Shown in pieces: positions 1-9,596 of a stretch of 64,000 bases of DNA. The DNA lies in assembly GCF_018812025.1 (NCBI RefSeq), contig NC_063061.1, forward strand, positions 30,691,986 through 30,755,985. The letters are read 5' to 3'. The translations under genes and the position numbers were made by a program. Origin of the DNA: Megalobrama amblycephala (taxonomy: Eukaryota; Chordata; Actinopteri; Cypriniformes; Xenocyprididae). The notes beneath the pieces are model-generated. The model saw only the letters and a program-made list of their open reading frames with translations, ran no database searches and was not told the origin of the DNA. Position 1 is the stretch's first letter, and the number at the start of each line of letters is the position of its first letter.

Positions 1-115
1 CTCTTGAAAGATCCATTTTAATAATCTAAAGAACCTTTTTCCACAAAAGAAGCTTTTGTGCATTTAAAAGCTTCCATGGATATTAAAAGGTTCTTCACAC
101 AATATTTATTTATAA
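1..115 (-). repeat. Fragment of interspersed repeat (AAGGTTCC family)
   Basis: The stretch around 40-100 carries the words cttccatggatattaaaagg and ttcttcacac. A longer relative lies at about 61430-61590, with tccatggatgttaaaggttc followed by ttcttcatg. Both look like copies of a short cyprinid interspersed repeat. No coding potential is seen. Confidence 0.45.
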
Positions 116-443
116 TTCACTCAAAAAGAAACAGAAAATATGTTATAAATCCATGCAGCTGGAGGAAATACAACTCAAGTGGGCACGCTTATCAGACGAT
201 AATTTAAAAAAGGCCATACTTTAGGTCTATCACTAAAAAAGATCATGCAATTGACCTTCACATTGACTCATCAAAAATGCTTTGAACATTCTGAATGTTC
301 ATAAACTATGGAAGCTTGTTTCTGCCATGAAATTAAAATAAAAAAGGTAATTGTGACTTTTTTCCTCACAATTGTGTGTTTATATCTCACAATTCAGACT
401 TTTCTTAGAATTGCGATATAAACTCACTATTGCGATTTATAAA

Positions 444-3400
444 TACAGAATTACATGATATAAAGTCAGAATTGCGTGTTATAAAGTCAGAATTGAGTGT
501 TATAAAGTCAGAATTGCGTGATATAAAGTCAGAATTGAGTGATATAAAGTCAGAATTGAGTGATATAAAGTCAGAATTGCTTGTTATAAAGTCAGAATTG
601 CGTGTTATAAAGTCAGAATTGAGTGATATAAAGTCTTGCGTGATATAAAGTCAGAATTGCGTGTTATAAAGTCAGAATTGAGTGATATAAAGTCAGAATT
701 GAGTGATATAAAGTCAGAATTGCTTGTTATAACGTCAGAATTGCATGTTATAAAGTCAGAATTGAGTGATATAAAGTCAGAATCGCTTGTTATAAAGTCA
801 GAATTGCGTGATATAAAGTCAGAATTGCGTGTTATAAAGTCAGAATTGAGTGATATAAAGTCAGAATTGCGTGATATAAAGTCAGAATTGCGAGATATAA
901 AGTCAGAATTGTGAGATATAAAGTCAGAATTGCGTGATATAAAGTCAGAATTGCGTGTTATAAAGTCAGAATTGAGTGATATAAAGTCAGAATTGCATGT
1001 TATAAAGTCAGAATTGCGTGTTATAAAGTCAGAATTGAGTGATATAAAGTCAGAATTGCGTGATATAAAGTCAGAATTGTGAGATATAAAGTCAGAATTG
1101 CGTGTTATAAAGTCAGAATTGCGTGTTATAAAATCAGAATTGAGTGATATAAAGTCAGAATTGCGTGTTATAAAGTCAGAATTGCGTGATATAAAGTCAG
1201 AATTGCGTGATATAAAGTCAGAATTGCGTTATAAAGTCAGAATTGCTTGTTATAAAGTCAGAATTGCGTGTTATAAAGTCAAAATTGCTTGTTATAAAGT
1301 CAGAATTGCGTGATATAAAGTCAGAATTGAGTGATATAAAGTCAGAATTGAGTGCTATAAAGTCAGAATTGAGTGATATAAAGTCAGAACTGCGTGATAT
1401 AAAGTCAGAATTGAGTGATATAAAGTCAGAATTGCTTGTTATAAAGTCAGAATTGCGTGTTATAAAGTCAGAATTGAGTGATATAAAGTCTTGCGTGATA
1501 TAAAGTCAGAATTGAGTGATATAAAGTCTTGCGTGATATAAAGTCAGAATTGCGTGTTATAAAGTCAGAATTGCTTGTTATAAAGTCAGAATTGCGTGTT
1601 ATAAAGTCAGAATTGCGTGATATAAAGTCAGAATTGCGTGTTATAAAGTCAGAATTGAGTGATATAAAGTCAGAATTGAGTGATATAAAGTCAGAATTGC
1701 TTGTTATAACGTCAGAATTGCATGTTATAAAGTCAGAATTGAGTGATATAAAGTCAGAATCGTTGTTATAAAGTCAGAATTGCATGTTATAAAGTCAGAA
1801 TTGCGTGTTATAAAGTCAGAATTGAGTGATATAAAGTCAGAATTGCGTGATATAAAGTCAGAATTGTGAGATATAAAGTCAGAATTGCGTGTTATAAAGT
1901 CAGAATTGCTTGTTATAAAGTCAGAATTGCGTGATATAAAGTCAGAATTGAGTGATATAAAGTCAGAATTGAGTGTTATAAAGTCAGAATTGAGTGATAT
2001 AAAGTCAGAATTGAGTGATATAAAGTCAGAATTGCTTGTTATAAAGTCAGAATTGCTTGTTATAAAGTCAGAATTGCGTGTTATAAAGTCAGAATTGAGT
2101 GTTATAAAGTCAGAATTGCGTGTTATAAAGTCAGAATTGCGTGTTATAAAGTCAGAATTGTGAGATATAAAGTCAGAATTGCGTGTTATAAAGTCAGAAT
2201 TGAGTGTTATAAAGTCAGAATTGCGTGTTATAAAGTCAGAATTGCGTGTTATAAAGTCAGAATTGAGTGTTATAAAGTCAGAATTGCGTGATATAAAGTC
2301 AGAATTGAGTGATATAAAGTCAGAATTGAGTGATATAAAGTCAGAATTGCTTGTTATAAAGTCAGAATTGCGTGTTATAAAGTCAGAATTGAGTGATATA
2401 AAGTCTTGCGTGATATAAAGTCAGAATTGCGTGTTATAAAGTCAGAATTGCTTGTTATAAAGTCAGAATTGCGTGTTATAAAGTCAGAATTGCGTGATAT
2501 AAAGTCAGAATTGAGTGATATAAAGTCAGAATTGAGTGATATAAAGTCAGAATTGCTTGTTATAACGTCAGAATTGCATGTTATAAAGTCAGAATTGAGT
2601 GATATAAAGTCAGAATCGCTTGTTATAAAGTCAGAATTGCGTGATATAAAGTCAGAATTGCGTGTTATAAAGTCAGAATTGAGTGATATAAAGTCAGAAT
2701 TGCGTGATATAAAGTCAGAATTGCGAGATATAAAGTCAGAATTGTGAGATATAAAGTCAGAATTGCGTGATATAAAGTCAGAATTGCGTGTTATAAAGTC
2801 AGAATTGAGTGATATAAAGTCAGAATTGCATGTTATAAAGTCAGAATTGCGTGTTATAAAGTCAGAATTGAGTGATATAAAGTCAGAATTGCGTGATATA
2901 AAGTCAGAATTGTGAGATATAAAGTCAGAATTGCGTGTTATAAAGTCAGAATTGCTTGTTATAAAGTCAGAATTGCGTGATATAAAGTCAGAATTGAGTG
3001 ATATAAAGTCAGAATTGAGTGTTATAAAGTCAGAATTGAGTGATATAAAGTCAGAATTGAGTGATATAAAGTCAGAATTGCTTGTTATAAAGTCAGAATT
3101 GCTTGTTATAAAGTCAGAATTGCGTGTTATAAAGTCAGAATTGAGTGTTATAAAGTCAGAATTGCGTGTTATAAAGTCAGAATTGTGAGATATAAAGTCA
3201 GAATTGCGTGTTATAAAGTCAGAATTGCGTGTTATAAAGTCAGAATTGCGTGTTATAAAGTCAGAATTGCATGTTATAAAGTCAGAATTGAGTGTTATAA
3301 AGTCAGAATTGCGTGTTATAAAGTCAGAATTGCGTGTTATAAAGTCAGAATTGCGTGTTATAAAGTCAGAAATGCTTGTTATAAAGTCAGAATTGCGTGT

Positions 3401-3905
3401 TATAAAGTCAGAATTGCGTGTTATAAAGTCAGAATTGAGTGTTATAAAGTCAGAATTGAGTGTTATAAAGTCAGAATTGCGTGTTATAAAGTCAGAATTG
3501 AGTGTTATAAAGTCAGAATTGCGTGTTATAAAGTCAGAATTGCGTGTTATAAAGTCAGAATTGAGTGTTATAAAGTCAGAATTGCGTGTTATAAAGTCAG
3601 AATTGAGTGTTATAAAGTCAGAATTGCGTGTTATAAAGTCAGAATTGCGTGTTATAAAGTCAGAATTGAGTGTTATAAAGTCAGAAATGCTTGTTATAAA
3701 GTCAGAATTGCTTGTTATAAAGTCAGAATTGCGTGTTATAAAGTCAGAATTGAGTGTTATAAAGTCAGAATTGCGTGTTATAAAGTCAGAATTGTGAGAT
3801 ATAAAGTCAGAATTGAGTGATATAAAGTCAGAATTGAGTGTTATAAAGTCAGAATTGCGTGTTATAAAGTCAGAATTGTGAGTTATAAATTCAGAATTGC
3901 AAGAT
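444..3905 (+). repeat. 21-bp minisatellite, about 165 copies
   Basis: The array is a head-to-tail run of the unit gtgttataaagtcagaattgc and close variants. Variable positions are the dinucleotide before tataaag (gt or ga) and the bases after ttg (cgt, agt, ctt, cat, tga). Rare markers recur in the same order: ataacgtcagaattgcatg near 729, 1707 and 2570; cagaatcg near 780, 1757 and 2611; and the shortened unit aaagtcttgcgtg near 633, 1490, 1525 and 2405. This shows that blocks of roughly 0.9-1.8 kb were duplicated on top of the 21-bp unit. Because 21 is a multiple of three, long open frames run through it in several frames; I regard these as by-products, not genes. Confidence 0.95.
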
Positions 3906-4277
3906 ATAAAGTCATATTCTGACTTTTTTCTCGAAATTGAGAGTTTTTAATCACGTAATTCTGACTTTATAACATGCAATTCTGACTTTTTTTCTCAGAA
4001 TTGTGAGATAGAAACTTGCAACTGTGTGTTATAATGTTCAACTGTGAGAGGAAAAGACTGATGTTTTTTCTCAGAGTTGCAAGGTTATATCTCCCAATTC
4101 TGAGAAAGTCAGAATTACGTAATAAAAACTCACAATTTCGAGAAAAAATTTTAGAATTGTGACTTTATATCTCCCAATTCTGAATTTATATCACGCAATT
4201 CTGAGGAAAAAAAGTCAGAATTGTGAGATAAAAAGTCGCAATTACCTTTTTTATTTAGTGGCGTAAACAAGCTTTCA
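3906..4277. repeat. Degenerate inverted subterminal repeats of the minisatellite element
   Basis: This flank contains the array motif in both orientations, for example attctgactttataacatgc near 3959 against ttagaattgtgactttatat near 4151. The words ctcagaattgtgagat and tctcccaattctgag alternate. It looks like the ancestral, unamplified form of the element interior and carries its right terminal inverted repeat. Confidence 0.65.
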
Positions 4278-4306
4278 TAATAAATAATGACTTCAAAGCT
4301 CTTCAA

Positions 4307-4425
4307 AGATTAGAATGGTAGAGCATGGCCAAGGGTTCAATTCCCAGAGAGTGCATGAACCAATAAAATATGAATGTAATAAGTCACTTACAGCAAATGC
4401 CAAATGCATAAAATGTACAGTGTAA
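4307..4425 (+). mobile_element. Decayed tRNA-derived SINE
   Basis: A tRNA-like Pol III promoter is visible: an A-box-like tggtagagcatgg near 4315 and a good B box, gggttcaattccc, near 4332. About 50 bp further on is a tail (taagtcactt, then aaatgccaaatgcataaaat) that resembles the conserved 3' tail of several fish tRNA-SINE families. There is no intact cloverleaf, so this is a SINE relic and not a tRNA gene. Confidence 0.55.
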
Positions 4426-4429
4426 GACT

Positions 4430-6840
4430 CCAGGATCAGTGATAGCACATCTGGGTTTCCAAATGTTTGCATATTACAGATCCAAGCTGTAAAATCTTCC
4501 AAACATCTTTAAATGACTGATAAGCCCATATGATTTTATAGGACTAAAGTGACCTTTTATCGTACTGGAGTTTACTTAACAGATTCTTGCTTGGGTGGGA
4601 AAAAATGTTTTTGGCCCAAGTCACTCTGCACACGTGCCATCCATATGTATGCAAAATAATCAATAGTCATAATGCAATTGTGTTTGACATTGCATATTCT
4701 GGAAATGCCAATAATTTCTCAGATGCGCTATTCTGATAAACTAAATACACAGCAGTTAAACATTTACATAACCAGCGGGAAATTCTACTCACAGGGAGTG
4801 CGCTTTACTATGGTTTGAATTTTGCACTATACCCAAATTACATGTAGTGCATACAGATTTTTGAATGAAGATGATTTGTGTCTTTAAAAAAATTATTTAG
4901 TGCAATTATTGTAGACACATTTTTTGGTCAGTCCAATTGAGTCACGCCTTCCACAGATTGTTTACTTAAACTGAAAAATCTACCCACCCTTATATATCTC
5001 GAAACTCATGTGACTTTCCCCCCATGAAACACAAACTAAGTTATTACCAAAATGTCCATTCAAAGAAAACACGTGACATTGCATTGCAAAAAATGTACCA
5101 TGTTGTTATTAATGTTTTCTGGACAAAATACAGTAAATCAGACACCATGTAAATGCCATGTTATATAAATATGGTAATCATCCAGTACCAAGGTATAAAT
5201 CAAAAATACAAAGGCAGTAATAAAACAGGCAGTGGTTAAACATTTATATAACCAGTGGGAAATCTTCAGGTTGTCAACTCATGCTGAATAGAGCAATTAA
5301 AAGTGATTTTTTTTTTTTTTTCCCCAGGTTGCAATGCTACATTTTTACACCTCTTCAGCTTGTAGCAGATTCATTATGCATCAACTGTCAATGTGATTGT
5401 TAAGTATGCTTTAATCACCTATTCTTAATGGAATTGCACAGCGCTACAGTGCAATTACAAAATGAAAAATGTGGATTAGATTAGCTGTGAAAATTATCCT
5501 TTGAAATATCTTATAAGGGTTGTAGCTGGAAGCTTCGGCTGAGGTATTTGCTGTAATCTTTGCTTTAAACAAAACACCTAATCTCTCCAGCAGCCTGTGG
5601 AGTTCAACAGATTACAACACCCCACCTTTATCAAAGAAATAAAACTTTCTACCGTACCCCAGCATGTGACTGTTGACCTGACCTTCTGCTCTATAATACA
5701 CAAACCACCCATGACCGCCCTCTGCTGGAGAACTTAATTACTGTCCAGGTGAAATGACGGCAATTGTAATCTCCTGACACTTAACATGTAGAATGTAACG
5801 GGAATGCTTACTTAGTGTAACATTCGCGTAACGCTTCAATTACTAATAATGACAGCAATGAGAAGTGAAAGAACAAACACAACTACTTTAAAGAACAAAC
5901 GGTGGGCAAAATGATCGATGCTCATCGTTAAGCCACTATTAATTTGCACATACAATTAAAAGAGCCTTATGCTAGGAAAATGCACAATAATATTAAGACA
6001 GAGCCAATCAAAGCTACTTGTGGTTAAATAGGCTGATAAACATTTTTTTTTTTTTTTTTTTTGCCAAAAACATTATTAAATTTACATTTTTATAGTACAT
6101 TAAATACCTTAACTTATTATTTAATTTACATGACATTTTACGTGGCAAATAAATAAGTTTTATGTCAAAGCAAATGTATTCTGGTCTCTGTATATTTAAT
6201 ATATTATGCTGGTGATTCACCGATGTATAAAAATTTGTATAAATCATTTTAATAATCCTGACCAGATATTCAGATTTGTATTTAAAATGCACATTTCTCA
6301 AGCATTCCCCAGTGACTTAACCTAAACACTGGTCAAGTTCACTTCACTTTTTTTTTTTTTTTTGGCAGTGTCATATTTTTAGGGCCCTAAATAGGGACTT
6401 TAATTTCAAGTCAAGACATATTTTATTGCCTTTATTTCAGTAGATAACAAATAACTGAAATATATTTGGGTGTAGCCTATTAGTGCTATTTCTGTCACTT
6501 CTCTTTGCCTAAAGTGTCCCAACTTACCCCACTCCCCCATACTGTGAACGAACTGAAAGCTGTCATGAAGAGCACAGACTAACGGACTAAGCAGAACAGG
6601 TCAAATTAATTATTCAGCCATTTAAACTTCTCATAAACTGATTCTTTCACATGCAGAGTCGAGTTATTCCCTGTTGCCGTTTCAAAACGGTCACATTGCT
6701 TGAACTTAATCTAGTTAAACTACTCTTTTTAAAACGACAAACACATAGTTATGAAACGACCTTCGACAGCCAGATAAAAAGCTAAGCCGTGTTTTATAAG
6801 AAACCTATAAACGTTGGATCCGAAGGTTGCGAAGCGATCA
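4430..6840. other. Non-coding stretch; probably intron of the minus-strand gene starting at about 6.9 kb
   Basis: AT-rich sequence with poly-T tracts near 5310, 6045 and 6350. No recognisable exon, RNA gene or long inverted repeat was found. If the candidate first exon at 6854-6898 is real, this is its first intron. The minus-strand frame at 6014-6301 is low-complexity and not protein-like. Confidence 0.4.
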
Positions 6841-6853
6841 AAGTGAATCTCAC

Positions 6854-6898
6854 CTCTCTCCTTGGTCCGTTGGACAGCAGCTGTGTGCTCGCGCTCAT
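6854..6898 (-). CDS. Candidate first coding exon of an unidentified minus-strand gene
   Basis: Reading the minus strand, an ATG at 6898 opens a 15-codon segment (MSASTQLLSNGPRRE) that ends exactly at a strong donor, gag|gtgagatt, at 6853. It sits at the edge of the only strongly GC- and CpG-rich patch in the first 9 kb, which supports a promoter and first exon. The gene would run left out of the window, in tandem with aggf1 (same strand, about 2 kb beyond the aggf1 3' end). I do not recognise the peptide, and no second exon was found within the window. It could instead be untranslated. Confidence 0.4.
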
Positions 6899-6899
6899 C

Positions 6900-7165
6900 T
6901 CTGTCGGTCCGAACTAACCTGAGAGGTTCGGTTACATGAAATCCCGCCTATTTAGAGGTAAAACCTCGCGGAAAGCACATTTTGACAGCATTCTCTCCAC
7001 CACATCACATCGATAGGCAAAGCTGTCTGGGAAGTTTTTGAGGTTTTAGGTAGGCGACGTTTCTCTGAACTTTTTCACCCACACGAACAAGAACGGACAA
7101 CTGCGCGGTCCTAGCGCCGCCGGATCTGCGCGCTCTGCTGCGAAGTAAGAGAAATCTCGCGGTCA
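6900..7165 (-). promoter_or_regulatory. CpG-rich promoter region of the unidentified gene
   Basis: The stretch is rich in CpG and short GC boxes (cctagcgccgccgg, ctgcgcgctctgctgcg, atctcgcggtcac) in an otherwise AT-rich neighbourhood. There is no TATA box, which fits a housekeeping-type promoter firing leftwards into the exon at 6854-6898. Confidence 0.45.
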
Positions 7166-7289
7166 CATTTCAACTCAAAATAATATAAAAACAATTTTCA
7201 TAAAGATCATTTATTAATTTGGAGAATTACCGATTATTTGCCGAGTTGTTTGTAATTCTCAATTACTGTTACATGATTCCAGACTTTAG

Positions 7290-8330
7290 TTATTGCTAAC
7301 TAAAACAAAGCCATAAAACATTTTCATTACTTGAAATAAAATAGAATATATATTTTTTGCAGGTAGCTGCCAAGGCAACATTTCTCATTTTCGTTATGTT
7401 GAAGTACTGAATACAACTAAAACATAATTACATATTTAAAAACAAAAAAAAAATTAAAATAATGACAAACACATAACGAAATTACTAAAACTTTAAAGGG
7501 TTAGTTCACCCAAAAATGAAAATTCTGTCATTAATTACTCACCCTCATGCCGTTTCACACCCGATGAGATACTGAGATATTTTTTGTTGAAATCTGATGA
7601 CTCTGTGAGGCCTGCATAGGAAGCAGTGACATTTCCTTTCTCAAGATCCATAAAGGTACTAAAACACATCTAAATCAGTTCATGTGAGTACAGTGGTTCA
7701 ATATTAATATTATAAAGCGAAGAGAATATTTTTGGTGCGGCAAAAAAACAAAATAACGACTTATATAGTGATGGCCGATTTCAAAACACTGCTTCAGGAA
7801 GCATCGGAGCGTTATGAATCAGCTTATCAAATCATGATTCGGACCGCGCGTCAAACTGCCAAACGGCTGAAATCACGTGACTTTGACGGTCCGAACAGCA
7901 GATTCGATACACTGATTCATTTATGCTCCGATGCTTCCTGAAGCAGTATTTTGAATCGGCCATCACTATACAAGTCGTTATTTCGTTTTTTTGGCGTACC
8001 AAAAATATTGTCGTCGATTTATAATATTAATATTGAACCACTGTACTCACATGAACTGATTTAAAAATGTTTTTAGTACATTAATGGATCTTGAGAGATG
8101 AAATGTCATTGCTGGCTATGAAGGCCTCACTGAGCCATCGGATTTCAACTAAAATATCTTAATTACGGGTGTGGAACGACATGAGGGTGAGTAATAAATG
8201 ACAGAATTTTAATTTTTGGGTGAACTAACCCTTTAACTAAAACAGAAAATATAAAAAAATTAATTCAAAATATTAACAAAACCATAATAACAAATCAGTG
8301 ATACTAAAATAACACTGTTCCAGACATTTT
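7290..8330. repeat. Interspersed repeat (actaaaactaaaa family), split by a MITE
   Basis: The flanks at about 7290-7496 and 8233-8330 are two halves of one repeat that also occurs at about 11170-11480 and 29410-29735. Shared words are attacttgaaataaaata, ctgccaaggcaacatttctc, actaaaactttaa, aaacagaaaat and atattaacaaaa. The 736-bp palindrome at 7497-8232 sits in the middle of it at a TTAA. Confidence 0.7.
7497..8232. mobile_element. Palindromic TTAA-flanked MITE (Angel-like)
   Basis: The two arms are near-perfect reverse complements across the whole element. The ends read agggttagttcacccaaaaa and its complement, and the centre is near 7860. TTAA lies immediately outside both ends (7493-7496 and 8233-8236). 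The end sequence matches the abundant zebrafish inverted-repeat MITE type I know as Angel; the exact family name is from memory. The internal words atggccgatttc, gaatca and tgcttcaggaagcatcgg recur in the copy at 23424. The plus-strand frame at 7732-7941 is a by-product. Confidence 0.85.
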
Positions 8331-8339
8331 GGCTTGTTT

Positions 8340-9020
8340 TAATTTAGTATAAGGGCAATGATTGTTAACATATATGTTTCCTAATTTAAACACATTTTTG
8401 GGAATGCTTATAATAAAGATTTTAATTCTAATGCTAATAATAACAACAATAACTATTATTATTTTAATAAACATCATGTTTTAACAGGTGATCTGATGAT
8501 AATCACCACTGAGAATGAGAATTACAAAGAACACCAAAAGTAAAACATCAAGGTCCATTACGTTATTGAGAATTTGGGGAAAAATAGTGTCCTAATGCAA
8601 CAAACTTCTAGCCTAAAAATATCCTTTTGCAATGCTTTCTCTTTTGATTTTGAGCAGAGATGTGACGCAAACATGAGGTTGATACAATAAAGACAAACAA
8701 ACTGGCCACAACCACTTTATGTGTAGACCAATATGTGTTGATACCAAGGTAACTGCTTCACAATAACAACACATGGGTTTTTGTTTCCTATTCCGTAACT
8801 GATTATTTGTTGTCCGTAGACAAGCAGCAGTAGCAAAACTATAAGACTATAAAAGCAGTTGCACAACTAGTTTTGCTACAACATGATCCACAAAACGTGA
8901 CTACTATATGGCAACCTTTTGCACATATGCAACCTTTAGCAAGCATCTTACAGAGCAATTTAATTTTATAGCGAACACTAATATAAATGTATAAACTGGA
9001 AAGCATGTATTGTTTTGTAT
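8340..9020. other. Intergenic stretch between aggf1 3' end and upstream repeats
   Basis: AT-rich DNA with no recognisable gene or strong repeat structure; it would be terminal aggf1 flank. The frame at 8839-9135 on the minus strand overlaps the inferred aggf1 3' UTR and is not protein-like. Confidence 0.4.
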
Positions 9021-9022
9021 TG

Positions 9023-9028
9023 TTTATT
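9023..9028 (-). terminator. aggf1 polyadenylation signal
   Basis: AATAAA on the minus strand lies about 170 bases after the aggf1 stop codon, and no nearer canonical signal was seen. It gives a short 3' UTR. Cleavage would be expected roughly 10-30 bases further left. Confidence 0.55.
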
Positions 9029-9199
9029 TGTCCAAGATATTCATCATTATTGAATTTCACTGTAAACAAAAAACCAGCAATCTTTAAAACAAACTTATGT
9101 CTATTTACAAACCTTTTAAGAATAAGGTCTTCCACTGAAATGATTAAAAAAAGTTAACCAAAATAATGCCCGGAATCAGACCAAATTATCACTAAGAAG

Positions 9200-9596
9200 T
9201 CACTCTGTATCCTGACTTTTGACCCAGGCTTTAGGCGATTGGCTCGTTTCAGGATGGGCGGAGTCAGCCTGGCAGGCTCCAGAGAAGCGTTCCCGTGCAC
9301 GTTCCCAGTTCCTCTGGGTTTTGGTTCTGGCGAGTGAGGCGTCCTCTACTGACACGGCAGCTCCAGAACCAAGACCAGACTGGGCCTTGCGCACATGCAG
9401 CTGAATCTACGACGCACACACAAAGGGAAGTAAGCGTAAATCTCATGCGCTTGCGTACATGACACTGCGTAAACAAATGGGGAGAAATTATATTACCGGA
9501 TCCTTCATTCCAGCTCCGTCCTTGCCGAGTCCTTCTCCTCGTTTCCAGCCCATCTTCTCCAGCATCTGTCTACCCTTATTCTCATCTCCGATTTCA
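9200..9596 (-). CDS. aggf1: aggf1 exons 15-16: G-patch domain and C-terminus
   Basis: Exon 9596-9497 contains the G-patch core: G694-W695, then [11 protein letters not shown] at 698-708. The last exon (9406-9200) continues with [13 protein letters not shown], the second half of the glycine-rich module. It ends with a hydrophilic tail containing the AGGF1-type NWERARERF stretch and a final [10 protein letters not shown]-patches commonly contact DEAH helicases in splicing factors; that role here is inferred from the family. The 90-bp intron between the two exons starts gtaata and ends gtag. Confidence 0.93.

Larger units (their letters stand above)
307..4277. mobile_element. Non-autonomous DNA element with TIRs enclosing a minisatellite
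   Basis: The left end (from about 307, atggaagcttgtttctgcc, then aaaaaaggtaattgtgac) is matched in inverted orientation by the right end (gtcgcaattacctttttt, then ggcgtaaacaagctttcat, ending at about 4277). Between the ends lie inverted blocks of the same vocabulary (tcacaattctgac, ctcagaattgtgag), and the core has expanded into the 21-bp array at 444-3905. I infer a non-autonomous inverted-repeat transposon whose internal motif has amplified. No transposase ORF is present. The target-site duplication is not clear, so the superfamily is left open. Confidence 0.7.

Noticed and set aside
3185..3820. 211-codon and 197-codon frames in the minisatellite
   Set aside because: They are a consequence of a 21-bp repeat with few stops; no start context, promoter, splice signal or composition change supports a gene.
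444..3905. CRISPR-like array
   Set aside because: The units are contiguous with no unique spacers, and the genome is vertebrate.
4315..4345. tRNA gene
   Set aside because: A- and B-box-like words are present but no cloverleaf or acceptor stem can be formed, and a SINE-type tail follows.
7732..7941. 69-codon plus-strand frame
   Set aside because: It lies in the centre of a palindromic MITE and shows no domain.
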